From Bos javanicus (Eukaryota > Chordata > Mammalia > Artiodactyla > Bovidae), in assembly GCF_032452875.1 (NCBI RefSeq), contig NW_026894310.1, positions 1 to 64,000 on the forward strand: a stretch of 64,000 nucleotides of DNA, in the 5' to 3' direction. Below, piece by piece: positions 1 through 13,500 of the stretch. A program made the translations under genes and the position numbers. Each line of letters begins with the position of its first letter. Positions within the stretch are counted from its first letter, which is position 1. Under the pieces are notes generated by a model. The model saw only the letters and a program-made list of their open reading frames with translations. It was not told the origin of the DNA and made no database searches.

Positions 1-43
1 TGATCATGCGCTGATCATGTTTGCTATCATACACTGATCATGT
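1..43 (+). repeat. Left flank of the first cassette (partial unit)
   Basis: This is the end of a unit that begins outside the window. It shows the standard pre-cassette flank: TGATCATGCGC, then GATCATGTTTGC, then ATACACTGATCATGTG, found before most cassettes. GATCATG in place of GATCACG is a run of CpG-transition variants typical of this flank. Confidence 0.85.
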
Positions 44-3000
44 GCCTCTGGAGGCAATAAACAAAGAGCTGAGTAGGCACGAATCAAACAGTCAGCAGGC
101 AATAATCATGAACTCAGGTGTGAGGAATCATGCTGCTCAGCTGGCAATAATCAAGCAGCTGAGCAGGCAGGAATTATGCAGCACAGCTGGCAATTGTCAA
201 GCAGATGACAGGCAGGAATCGTGCAGCTCAGCTGGCAATTGTCAAGCAGATGAGCAGACAGTAATCACGCAGCTCAGCAGGCCCAGATCACGTGACTGAG
301 CATGCACTGTTCACGTGGCTGATCATGCACTGATCACGTGATGATCATGCACTGATCACTTGATATCATGCACTGATCACGTGGCTGATCATACACTGTT
401 CACGTGTCTGACCATGCACTGATCACGTGGCTGATCATACACTGCTCACGTAACTGATCATGCACTGATCACGTGGCTATCATGCACTGATCACGTGGCT
501 GAACATGCACTGTTCACGTGGCTGATCACACACCTGTCACGTGACATATCATGCACTGATCACGTGGCACTCATGCACTGATCACGTGGCTGATCATACT
601 CTGCTCACGTAACTCATGCACACATCACGTGGCTATCATGCACTGATCACGTGGCTCGTCATGGAATGATCACGTAGCAACCATATACTGGTCACGTGAC
701 TGATCATGCACTGATCACGTAAATGATCATGCACTGTTCACGTGACTGATCATGCACTGATCACGTGACTGATCATGCACTGATCACGTGGCTATCATGC
801 ACTGCTCACGTGGCTGATCATGCAACGATCACGTAGCAACCATGTACTGGTCACGTGACTGATCATGCACTGATCACGTAATTGATCATGCACTGATCAC
901 GTGGCTCATCATGCACTGATCACGTGGCTGATCACACATGTATCACGTGACTGATCATGCACTGATCACGTGGCTATCATGCACTGATCACGTGGCTGAT
1001 CATGCACTGATCACGTGACTGATCATGCACTGATCACGTGGCTATCATGCACTGATCACGTGGCTGATCATGCACTGATCACGTAGCTACCATGCACTGA
1101 TCACGTGACTGATCATGCACTGATCACGTAATTGATCATGCACTGATCACGTGGCTGATCATGCACTGATCACGTGGCTGATCATGCACTGATCACATGA
1201 CTGATCATGCACTGATCACGTGACTGATCATGCACTGATCACGTGGCTATCATGCACTGATCACGTGGCTGATCATGCACTGATCACGTGCCTGATCATG
1301 CACTGATCACGTGACTGATCATGCACTGATCACGTGACTGATCATGCACTGATCACGTGGCTATCATGCACTGATCACGTGGCTGATCATGCAATGATCA
1401 CGTAGCACCATGTACTGGTCACGTGACTGATCATGCACTGATCACGTAATTGATCATGCACTGATCACGTGACTGATCATGCACTGATCACGTGGCTGAT
1501 CACACATGATCACGTGACTGATCATGCACTGATCACGTGGCTATCATGCACTGATCACGTGGCTGATCATGCACTGATCACGTGGCTGATCATGCACTGA
1601 TCACGTGGCGGATCATACACTGCTCACGTAACTGATCATGCACTGATCACGTGGCTATCATGCACTGATCACGTGGCTGAACATGCACTGTTCACGTGGC
1701 TGATCACACACCTGTCACGTGACATATCATGCACTGATCACGTGGCACTCATGCACTGATCACGTGGCTGATCATACTCTGCTCACGTAACTCATGCACA
1801 CATCACGTGGCTATCATGCACTGCTCACGTGGCTCGTCATGGAATGATCACGTAGCAACCATATACTGGTAACGTGACTGATCATGCAAAGATCACGTAA
1901 ATGATCATGCACTGTTCACGTGACTGATCATGTACTGATCACGTGACTGATCATGCACTGACCACGTGGCTATCATGCTCTGCTCACGTGGCTGATCATG
2001 CAACGATCACGTAGCAACCATGTACTGGTCACGTGACTGATCATGCACTGATCACGTAATTGATCCTGCACTGATCACGTGGCTCATCATGCACTGATCA
2101 CGTGGCTGATCACACATGTATCACGTGACTGATCATGCACTGATCCCGTGGCTCTCATGCACTGATCACGTGGCTGTCATGCACTGATCACGTGGATATC
2201 ATGCACTGATCACGTGGCTGATCACACACGTATCACATGACTGATCATGCACTGATCACGTGGCTATCATGCACTGATCACGTGGCTATCATGCACTGAT
2301 CACGTGGCTGATCATGCAATGATCACGTAGCTACCATGTACTGGTCACGTGACTGATCATGCACTGATCACGTAATTGATCATGCACTGATCACGTGGCT
2401 GATCATGCACTGATCACGTGGCTGATCATACACTGATCACGTAACTGATCATGCACTGATCACGTGACTGATCATGCACTGATCACGTGGCTATCATGCA
2501 CTGATCACGTGGCTGACATACACTGATCACGTGCTGATCATGCACTGATCACGTGGCTGATCATGCACTGATCACGTGACTGATCATGCACTGATCACGT
2601 GGCTGATCATGCACTGATCACGTGACTGATCATGCACTGATCTCGTGTCTGATCATGCACTGATCACGTGGCTATCATGCACTGCTCACGTGGCTGATCA
2701 TGCCATGATCACGCAGCTACCATGTACTGGTCACATGACTGATCATGCACTGATCACGTGACTGATCATGCAGTGATCACGTGGCTATCATGAACTACTC
2801 ACGTGGCTGATCATGCAATGATCATGTAGCTACCATGTACAGGTCACGTGAATGATCATACACCCATCAGGTGACTGATCATGCACTGATCACGTGGCTA
2901 TCATGCACTGATCACGAGACTGATCATGCACTGTTCACGTCTATATCATGCACTGATCACATGACTGCCCGTGCACTGATCACGTGGATGATCATACACT

Positions 3001-3167
3001 AATCTTGTGACAGATCATGCACTGATCACGTGGCTGATCATGCACTGATACCGTGACTGAGCATGGACTGATCACATGACTATCATGTAGTGATCACGTG
3101 ACTTAATGGCGCTGATCATGTGACTGATCATGCGCTGATCATGTTTGCTATCATACACTGATCATGT
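44..3167 (+). repeat. Unit 1, L type (3124 bp)
   Basis: Cassette 44-282 lacks one G in ATGGAAC (near 110), which changes the reading frame seen in other copies. The internal duplication is marked by CATGGAATGATC at about 660 and 1838, 1,178 bp apart. Another single-G loss sits near 362 (CACTTGATATC where others have CACTTGGATATC). GATCCCGTGG is present near 2142. The middle, about 870-1580, is close to consensus monomers; divergence rises toward both ends. Confidence 0.92.
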
Positions 3168-3407
3168 GCCTCTGGAGGCAATAAACAAAGAGCTGAGTAG
3201 GCACGAATCAAACAGTCAGCAGGCAATAATCATGGAACTCAGGTGTGAGGAATCATGCTGCTCAGCTGGCAATAATCAAGCAGCTGAGCAGGCAGGAATT
3301 ACGCAGCACAGCTGGCAATTGTCAAGCAGATGACAGGCAGGAATCGTGCAGCTCAGCTGGCAATTGTCAAGCAGATGAGCAGACAGTAATCACGCAGCTC
3401 AGCAGGC
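3168..3407 (+). repeat. Representative 240-bp cassette (full-length form)
   Basis: It starts with the inverted repeat GCCTC-TG-GAGGC (12 bp) and then divides exactly into ten monomers of 23, 22, 23, 23, 23, 23, 22, 23, 23 and 23 bp, most ending in GGC. The later ones alternate between an AGGAATC...CAGCTGGC type and an AATAATCAAGCAG...type, a 46-bp dimer. Full copies also lie at 44-282 (one base short), 5072-5311, 8197-8433, 8653-8892, 10557-10796, 13682-13921, 15564-15803, 18686-18925, 20589-20828, 23713-23952, 25595-25834, 28720-28959, 30623-30862, 31621-31860, 34263-34502, 36710-36949, 37708-37947, 40351-40590, 42437-42676, 45074-45313, 47520-47759, 48519-48758, 51160-51399, 54588-54827, 59596-59835, 61206-61445 and 62499-62738. 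Each has an AATAAA at cassette base 13-18 and several CAGCTG E-boxes. A 62-codon open frame crosses it but is not credible as a gene (no ATG start; see rejected items). Confidence 0.95.
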
Positions 3408-5071
3408 CCAGATCACGTGACTGAGCATGCACTGTTCACGTGGCTGATCATACACTGATCACGTGATGATCATGCACTGATCACTTGGATATCATGCACT
3501 GATCACGTGGCTGATCATACACTGTTCACGTGTCTGACCATGCACTGATCACGTGGCTGATCATACACTGCTCACGTAACTGATCATGCACTGATCACGT
3601 GGCTATCATGCACTGATCACGTGGCTGAACATGCACTGTTCACGTGGCTGATCACACACCTGTCACGTGACATATCATGCACTGATCACGTGGCACTCAT
3701 GCACTGATCACGTGGCTGATCATACTCTGCTCACGTAACTCATGCACACATCACGTGGCTATCATGCACTGCTCACGTGGCTCGTCATGGAATGATCACG
3801 TAGCAACCATATACTGGTAACGTGACTGATCATGCAAAGATCACGTAAATGATCATGCACTGTTCACGTGACTGATCATGTACTGATCACGTGACTGATC
3901 ATGCACTGACCACGTGGCTATCATGCTCTGCTCACGTGGCTGATCATGCAACGATCACGTAGCAACCATGTACTGGTCACGTGACTGATCATGCACTGAT
4001 CACGTAATTGATCCTGCACTGATCACGTGGCTCATCATGCACTGATCACGTGGCTGATCACACATGTATCACGTGACTGATCATGCACTGATCCCGTGGC
4101 TCTCATGCACTGATCACGTGGCTGTCATGCACTGATCACATGGATATCATGCACTGATCATGTGGCTGATCACACACGTATCACATGACTGATCATGCAC
4201 TGATCACGTGGCTATCATGCACTGATCACGTGGCTATCATGCACTGATCACGTGGCTGATCAGGCAATGATCACGTAGCTACCATGTACTGGTCACGTGA
4301 CTGATCATGCACTGATCACGTAATTGATCATGCACTGATCATGTGGCTGATCATGCACTGATCACGTGGCTGATCATACACTGATCACATAACTGATCAT
4401 GCACTGATCACGTGACTGATCATGCACTGATCACGTGGCTATCATGCACTGATCACTTGGCTGGACATACACTGATCACGTGCCTGGTCATGCACTGATC
4501 ACGTGGCTGATCATGCACTGATCACGTGACTGATCATGCACTGATCTCGTGTCTGATCATGCACTGATCACGTGGCTATCATGCACTGCTCACGTGGCTG
4601 ATCATGCCATGATCACGCAGCTACCATGTACTGGTCACATGACTGATCATGCACTGATCACGTGACTGATCATGCAGTGATCACGTGGCTATCATGAACT
4701 ACTCACGTGGCTGATCATGCAATGATCATGTAGCTACCATGTACAGGTCACGTGAATGATCATACACCCATCAGGTGACTGATCATGCACTGATCACGTG
4801 GCTATCATGCACTGATCACGAGACTGATCATGCACTGTTCACGTCTATATCATGCACTGATCACATGACTGCCCGTGCACTGATCACGTGGATGATCATA
4901 CACTAATCTTGTGACAGATCATGCACTGATCACGTGGCTGATCATGCACTGATACCGTGACTGAGCATGGACTGATCACATGACTATCATGTAGTGATCA
5001 CGTGACTTAATGGCGCTGATCATGTGACTGATCATGCGCTGATCATGTTTGCTATCATACACTGATCATGT
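3168..5071 (+). repeat. Unit 2, S type (1904 bp)
   Basis: Cassette 3168-3407. One CATGGAATGATC marker near 3787, 619 bp after the cassette start as in other complete units. The second 1.18-kb block of L units is absent. It carries TATACTGGTAACG, CATGCAAAGATC, GATCCCGTGG (4090) and GATCAGGCAATG (4258), a haplotype shared by most left-domain S units. Confidence 0.92.
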
Positions 5072-8000
5072 GCCTCTGGAGGCAATAAACAAAGAGCTGA
5101 GTAGGCACGAATCAAACAGTCAGCAGGCAATAATCATGGAACTCAGGTGTGAGGAATCATGCTGCTCAGCTGGCAATAATCAAGCAGCTGAGCAGGCAGG
5201 AATTATGCAGCACAGCTGGCAATTGTCAAGCAGATGACAGGCAGGAATCGTGCAGCTCAGCTGGCAATTGTCAAGCAGATGAGCAGACAGTAATCACGCA
5301 GCTCAGCAGGCCCAGATCACGTGACTGAGCATGCACTGTTCACGTGGCTGATCATACACTGATCACGTGATGATCATGCACTGATCACTTGGATATCATG
5401 CACTGATCACGTGGCTGATCATACACTGTTCACGTGTCTGACCATGCACTGATCACGTGGCTGATCATACACTGCTCACGTAACTGATCATGCACTGATC
5501 ACGTGGCTATCATGCACTGATCACGTGGCTGAACATGCACTGTTCACGTGGCTGATCACACACCTGTCACGTGACATATCATGCACTGATCACGTGGCAC
5601 TCATGCACTGATCACGTGGCTGATCATACTCTGCTCACGTAACTCATGCACACATCACGTGGCTATCATGCACTGCTCACGTGGCTCGTCATGGAATGAT
5701 CACGTAGCAACCATATACTGGTCACGTGACTGATCATGCACTGATCACGTAAATGATCATGCACTGTTCACGTGACTGATCATGTACTGATCACGTGACT
5801 GATCATGCACTGACCACGTGGCTATCATGCTCTGCTCACGTGGCTGATCATGCCACGATCACGTAGCAACCATGTACTGGTCACGTGACTGATCATGCAC
5901 TGATCACGTAATTGATCCTGCACTGATCACGTGGCTCATCATGCACTGATCACGTGGCTGATCACACATGTATCACGTGACTGATCATGCACTGATCCCG
6001 TGGCTCTCATGCACTGATCACGTGGCTGATCACACACTGATCACATGACTGATCATGCACTGATCACGTGGCTATCATGCACTGATCACGTGGCTGATCA
6101 TGCACTGATCACGTAGCTACCATGTACTGATCACGTGACTGATCATGCACTGATCACGTAATTGATCATGCACTGATCACGTGGCTGATCATGCACTGAT
6201 CACGTGGCTGATCATGCACTGATCACATAACTGATCATGCACTGATCACGTGACTGATCATGCACTGATCACGTGGCTATCATGCACTGATCACGTGGCT
6301 GATCATACACTGATCACGTGCCTGATCATGCACTGATCACGTGACTGATCATGCACTGATCACGTGACTGATCATGCACTGATCACGTGGCTATCATGCA
6401 CTGATCACGTGGCTGATCATGCAATGATCACGTAGCATCATGTACTGGTCACGTGACTGATCATGCACTGATCACGTGACTGATCATGCACTGATCACGT
6501 GGCTGATCATGCACTGATCACGTGGCTGATCACACATGATCACGTGACTGATCATGCACTGATCACGTGGCTATCATGCACTGATCACGTGGCTGATCAT
6601 GCACTGATCACGTGGCTATCATGCACTGATCACGTGGCTGATCATGCACTGATCACGTAACTGATCATGCACTGATCACGTGGCTATCATGCACTGATCA
6701 CGTGGCTGATCATGCACTGATCACGTGGCTGATCATGCACTGATCACGTGACATATCATGCACTGATCACGTGGACTCATGCACTGATCACGTGGCTGAT
6801 CATACACTGCTCACGTAACTCATGCACACATCACGTGGCTATCATGCACTGCTCACGTGGCTCGTCATGGAATGATCACGTAGCAACCATATACTGGTAC
6901 GTGACTGATCATGCACTGATCACGTAAATGATCATGCACTGTTCACGTGACTGATCATGCACTGATCACGTGACTGATCATGCACTGATCACGTGGCTAT
7001 CATGCACTGCTCACGTGGCTGATCATGCAACGATCACGTAGCAACCATGTACTGGTCACGTGACTGATCATGCACTGATCACGTAATTGATCATGCACTG
7101 ATCACGTGGCTCATCATGCACTGATCACGTGGCTGATCACACATGTATCACGTGACTGATCATGCACTGATCACGTGGCTATCATGCACTGATCACGTGG
7201 CTGTCATGCACTGATCACGTGGATATCATGCACTGATCACGTGGCTGATCACACACTGTATCACGTGACTGATCATGCACTGATCACGTGGCTATCATGC
7301 ACTGATCACGTGGCTATCATGCACTGATCACGTGGCTGATCATGCACTGATCACGTAGCTACCATGTACTGATCACGTGACTGATCATGCACTGATCACG
7401 TAACTGATCATGCACTGATCACGTGGCTGATCATGCACTGATCACGTGGCTGATCATGCACTGATCACGTGACTGATCATGCACTGATCACGTGACTGAT
7501 CATGCACTGATCACGTGGCTATCATGCACTGATCACGTGGCTGATCATGCACTGATCACGTGACTGATCATGCACTGATCACGTGGCTGATCATGCACTG
7601 ATCACGTGACTGATCATGCACTGATCACGTGGCTGATCATGCACTGATCACGTGACTGATCATGCACTGATCACGTGGCTGATCATGCACTGATCACGTG
7701 GCTATCATGCACTGATCACGTGGCTGATCATGCCATGATCACGCAGCTACCATGTACTGGTCACATGACTGATCATGCACTGATCACGTGACTGATCATG
7801 CACTGATCACGTGGCTATCATGCACTACTCACGTGGCTGATCATGCAATGATCATGTAGCTACCATGTACTGGTCACGTGAATGATCATGCACTGATCAC
7901 GTGACTGATCATGCACTGATCACGTGGCTATCATGCACTGATCACGTGACTGATCATGCACTGATCACGTCTATATCATGCACTGATCACATGACTGATC

Positions 8001-8196
8001 ATGCACTGATCACGTGGATGATCATGCACTGATCTTGTGACAGATCATGCACTGATCACGTGGCTGATCATGCACTGATCACGTGACTGATCATGCACTG
8101 ATCACATGACTATCATGCACTGATCACGTGACTTAATGCACTGATCATGTGACTGATCATGCACTGATCATGTTTGCTATCATACACTGATCATGT
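5072..8196 (+). repeat. Unit 3, L type (3125 bp) with a consensus-like right two-thirds
   Basis: Cassette 5072-5311. Duplication markers lie at 5691 and 6867 (1,176 bp apart). From about 6000 to 8196 many unit-specific variants seen in units 1 and 2 are replaced by consensus bases without change of spacing. Even the left flank of the next cassette, normally the most diagnostic part, reads ATCATGCACTG where others read GCCCGTGCACTG, and GCACTGATCATG where others read GCGCTGATCATG. Conversion or consensus polishing could explain this. Confidence 0.9.
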
Positions 8197-8652
8197 GCCT
8201 CTGGAGGCAATAAACAAAGAGCTGAGTAGGCACGAATCAAACAGTCAGCAGGCAATAATCATGGAACTCAGGTGTGAGGAATCATGCTGCTCAGCTGGCA
8301 ATAATCAAGCAGCTGATCAGGCAGGAATTATGCAGCACAGCTGGCAATTGTCAAGCAGATGACAGGCAGGAATCGTGCAGCTCAGCTGGCAATTGTCAAG
8401 CAGATGAGCAGACAGTAATCATGCAGCTCAGCATGCACTGATCACGTGACTGAGCATGCACTGATCACGTGGCTGATCATACACTAATCACGTGACAGAT
8501 CATGCACTGATCACGTGGCTGATCATGCACTGATACCGTGACTGAGCATGGACTGATCACATGACTATCATGTAGTGATCACGTGACTTAATGGCGCTGA
8601 TCATGTGACTGATCATGCGCTGATCATGTTTGCTATCATACACTGATCATGT
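8197..8652 (+). repeat. Unit 4, collapsed unit (456 bp)
   Basis: Cassette 8197-8433 is followed by only about 219 bp of array. The post-cassette flank (GTGACTGAGCATGCAC) passes almost at once into the pre-cassette flank of unit 5 (ACACTAATCACGTGACAG, then GATACCGTGAC). The cassette has GCTGATCAGG and TAATCATGCAG variants and ends in CAGCATGCACTG, as two right-domain B cassettes do. It interrupts an otherwise regular L-S alternation and is best read as a large internal deletion. Confidence 0.9.
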
Positions 8653-10556
8653 GCCTCTGGAGGCAATAAACAAAGAGCTGAGTAGGCACGAATCAAACAG
8701 TCAGCAGGCAATAATCATGGAACTCAGGTGTGAGGAATCATGCTGCTCAGCTGGCAATAATCAAGCAGCTGAGCAGGCAGGAATTATGCAGCACAGCTGG
8801 CAATTGTCAAGCAGATGACAGGCAGGAATCGTGCAGCTCAGCTGGCAATTGTCAAGCAGATGAGCAGACAGTAATCACGCAGCTCAGCAGGCCCAGATCA
8901 CGTGACTGAGCATGCACTGTTCACGTGGCTGATCATACACTGATCACGTGATGATCATGCACTGATCACTTGGATATCATGCACTGATCACGTGGCTGAT
9001 CATACACTGTTCACGTGTCTGACCATGCACTGATCACGTGGCTGATCATACACTGCTCACGTAACTGATCATGCACTGATCACGTGGCTATCATGCACTG
9101 ATCACGTGGCTGAACATGCACTGTTCACGTGGCTGATCACACACCTGTCACGTGACATATCATGCACTGATCACGTGGCACTCATGCACTGATCACGTGG
9201 CTGATCATACTCTGCTCACGTAACTCATGCACACATCACGTGGCTATCATGCACTGCTCACGTGGCTCGTCATGGAATGATCACGTAGCAACCATATACT
9301 GGTAACGTGACTGATCATGCAAAGATCACGTAAATGATCATGCACTGTTCACGTGACTGATCATGTACTGATCACGTGACTGATCATGCACTGACCACGT
9401 GGCTATCATGCTCTGCTCACGTGGCTGATCATGCAACGATCACGTAGCAACCATGTACTGGTCACGTGACTGATCATGCACTGATCACGTAATTGATCCT
9501 GCACTGATCACGTGGCTCATCATGCACTGATCACGTGGCTGATCACACATGTATCACGTGACTGATCATGCACTGATCCCGTGGCTCTCATGCACTGATC
9601 ACGTGGCTGTCATGCACTGATCACGTGGATATCATGCACTGATCATGTGGCTGATCACACACGTATCACATGACTGATCATGCACTGATCACGTGGCTAT
9701 CATGCACTGATCACGTGGCTATCATGCACTGATCACGTGGCTGATCAGGCAATGATCACGTAGCTACCATGTACTGGTCACGTGACTGATCATGCACTGA
9801 TCACGTAATTGATCATGCACTGATCATGTGGCTGATCATGCACTGATCACGTGGCTGATCATACACTGATCACATAACTGATCATGCACTGATCACGTGA
9901 CTGATCATGCACTGATCACGTGGCTATCATGCACTGATCACTTGGCTGGACATACACTGATCACGTGCCTGGTCATGCACTGATCACGTGGCTGATCATG
10001 CACTGATCACGTGACTGATCATGCACTGATCTCGTGTCTGATCATGCACTGATCACGTGGCTATCATGCACTGCTCACGTGGCTGATCATGCCATGATCA
10101 CGCAGCTACCATGTACTGGTCACATGACTGATCATGCACTGATCACGTGACTGATCATGCAGTGATCACGTGGCTATCATGAACTACTCACGTGGCTGAT
10201 CATGCAATGATCATGTAGCTACCATGTACAGGTCACGTGAATGATCATACACCCATCAGGTGACTGATCATGCACTGATCACGTGGCTATCATGCACTGA
10301 TCACGAGACTGATCATGCACTGTTCACGTCTATATCATGCACTGATCACATGACTGCCCGTGCACTGATCACGTGGATGATCATACACTAATCTTGTGAC
10401 AGATCATGCACTGATCACGTGGCTGATCATGCACTGATACCGTGACTGAGCATGGACTGATCACATGACTATCATGTAGTGATCACGTGACTTAATGGCG
10501 CTGATCATGTGACTGATCATGCGCTGATCATGTTTGCTATCATACACTGATCATGT
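8653..10556 (+). repeat. Unit 5, S type (1904 bp)
   Basis: Cassette 8653-8892 with the AATTATGCAGC variant (AATTACGCAGC in unit 2). Single CATGGAATGATC near 9272. It shares TGGTAACG, CATGCAAAG, GATCCCGTGG and GATCAGGCAATG with unit 2 and has the same length, so the two are recent copies. Confidence 0.92.
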
Positions 10557-13500
10557 GCCTCTGGAGGCAATAAACAAAGAGCTGAGTAGGCACGAATCAA
10601 ACAGTCAGCAGGCAATAATCATGGAACTCAGGTGTGAGGAATCATGCTGCTCAGCTGGCAATAATCAAGCAGCTGAGCAGGCAGGAATTACGCAGCACAG
10701 CTGGCAATTGTCAAGCAGATGACAGGCAGGAATCGTGCAGCTCAGCTGGCAATTGTCAAGCAGATGAGCAGACAGTAATCACGCAGCTCAGCAGGCCCAG
10801 ATCACGTGACTGAGCATGCACTGTTCACGTGGCTGATCATACACTGATCACGTGATGATCATGCACTGATCACTTGGATATCATGCACTGATCACGTGGC
10901 TGATCATACACTGTTCACGTGTCTGACCATGCACTGATCACGTGGCTGATCATACACTGCTCACGTAACTGATCATGCACTGATCACGTGGCTATCATGC
11001 ACTGATCACGTGGCTGAACATGCACTGTTCACGTGGCTGATCACACACCTGTCACGTGACATATCATGCACTGATCACGTGGCACTCATGCACTGATCAC
11101 GTGGCTGATCATACTCTGCTCACGTAACTCATGCACACATCACGTGGCTATCATGCACTGCTCACGTGGCTCGTCATGGAATGATCACGTAGCAACCATA
11201 TACTGGTAACGTGACTGATCATGCAAAGATCACGTAAATGATCATGCACTGTTCACGTGACTGATCATGTACTGATCACGTGACTGATCATGCACTGACC
11301 ACGTGGCTATCATGCTCTGCTCACGTGGCTGATCATGCAACGATCACGTAGCAACCATGTACTGGTCACGTGACTGATCATGCACTGATCACGTAATTGA
11401 TCCTGCACTGATCACGTGGCTCATCATGCACTGATCACGTGGCTGATCACACATGTATCACGTGACTGATCATGCACTGATCACGTGGCTCTCATGCACT
11501 GATCACGTGGCTGATCACACACGTATCACATGACTGATCATGCACTGATCACGTGGCTATCATGCACTGATCACGTGGCTGATCATGCACTGATCACGTA
11601 GCTACCATGCACTGATCACGTGACTGATCATGCACTGATCACGTAATTGATCATGCACTGATCACGTGGCTGATCATGCACTGATCACGTGGCTGATCAT
11701 GCACTGATCACATGACTGATCATGCACTGATCACGTGACTGATCATGCACTGATCACGTGGCTATCATGCACTGATCACTTGGCTGATCATACACTGATC
11801 ACGTGCCTGATCATGCACTGATCACGTGACTGATCATGCACTGATCACGTGACTGATCATGCACTGATCACGTGGCTATCATGCACTGATCACGTGGCTG
11901 ATCATGCAATGATCACGTAGCATCATGCACTGGTCACGTGACTGATCATGCACTGATCACGTGGCTGATCATGCACTGATCACGTGGCTGATCATGCACT
12001 GATCACGTGGCTGATCACACATGATCACGTGACTGATCATGCACTGATCACGTGGCTATCATGCACTGATCACGTGGCTGATCATGCACTGATCACGTGG
12101 ATGATCATGCACTGATCACGTGGCTGATCATACACTGATCACGTAACTGATCATGCACTGATCACGTGGCTATCATGCACTGATCACGTGGCTGAACATG
12201 CACTGTTCACGTGGCTGATCACACACTGTCACGTGACATATCATGCACTGATCACGTGCACTCATGCACTGATCACGTGGCTGATCATACTCTGCTCACG
12301 TAACTCATGCACACATCACGTGGCTATCATGCACTGCTCACGTGGCTCGTCATGGAATGATCACGTAGCAACCATATACTGGTAACGTGACTGATCATGC
12401 AAAGATCACGTAAATGATCATGCACTGTTCACGTGACTGATCATGCACTGATCACGTGACTGATCATGCACTGATCACGTGGCTATCATGCACTGCTCAC
12501 GTGGCTGATCATGCAACGATCACGTAGCAACCATGTACTGGTCACGTGACTGATCATGCACTGATCACGTAATTGATCATGCACTGATCACGTGGCTGAT
12601 CATGCACTGATCACGTGGCTGATCACACATGTATCACGTGACTGATCATGCACTGATCACGTGGCTCTCATGCACTGATCACGTGGCTGTCATGCACTGA
12701 TCACGTGGATATCATGCACTGATCACGTGGCTGATCACACACGTATCACATGACTGATCATGCACTGATCACGTGGCTATCATGCACTGATCACGTGGCT
12801 ATCATGCACTGATCACGTGGCTGATCATGCAATGATCACGTAGCTACCATGTACTGGTCACGTGACTGATCATGCACTGATCACGTAATTGATCATGCAC
12901 TGATCATGTGGCTGATCATGCACTGATCACGTGGCTGATCATACACTGATCACATAACTGATCATGCACTGATCACGTGACTGATCATGCACTGATCACG
13001 TGGCTATCATGCACTGATCACTTGGCTGACATACACTGATCACGTGCCTGGTCATGCACTGATCACGTGGCTGATCATGCACTGATCACGTGACTGATCA
13101 TGCACTGATCACGTGGCTGATCATGCACTGATCACGTGACTGATCATGCACTGATCTCGTGTCTGATCATGCACTGATCACGTGGCTATCATGCACTGCT
13201 CACGTGGCTGATCATGCCATGATCACGCAGCTACCATGTACTGGTCACATGACTGATCATGCACTGATCACGTGACTGATCATGCAGTGATCACGTGGCT
13301 ATCATGAACTACTCACGTGGCTGATCATGCAATGATCATGTAGCTACCATGTACAGGTCACGTGAATGATCATACACCCATCAGGTGACTGATCATGCAC
13401 TGATCACGTGGCTATCATGCACTGATCACGAGACTGATCATGCACTGTTCACGTCTATATCATGCACTGATCACATGACTGCCCGTGCACTGATCACGTG

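Noticed and set aside
21..299. A 92-codon open frame in the first cassette
   Set aside because: It is the same cassette with one G deleted near 110, which shifts the frame past the usual stop. It is a by-product of the deletion, not a distinct gene.
3145..3333. A 62-codon open reading frame crossing the cassette, repeated in 33 of 34 copies
   Set aside because: It needs a TTG start inside satellite flank. Repeat conservation comes from DNA homogenisation: all replacements seen change the amino acid (R to S, L to H, T to M, E to D), and the copy at 36687 has an internal stop. The 23-bp period shifts the frame each monomer, and there is no recognisable domain.
3168..3407. Cassette as an inserted transposon or SINE
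   Set aside because: There are no terminal repeats beyond a 12-bp inverted repeat at one end, no target-site duplication and no A-tail or RNA polymerase III boxes noticed. Its exact 22/23-bp substructure explains it better as diverged satellite.
12188..12385. A 65-codon open frame rich in His, Thr and Leu
   Set aside because: It is pure array monomers read through; 22-bp monomers happen to keep the frame clear of TGA. No gene signals.
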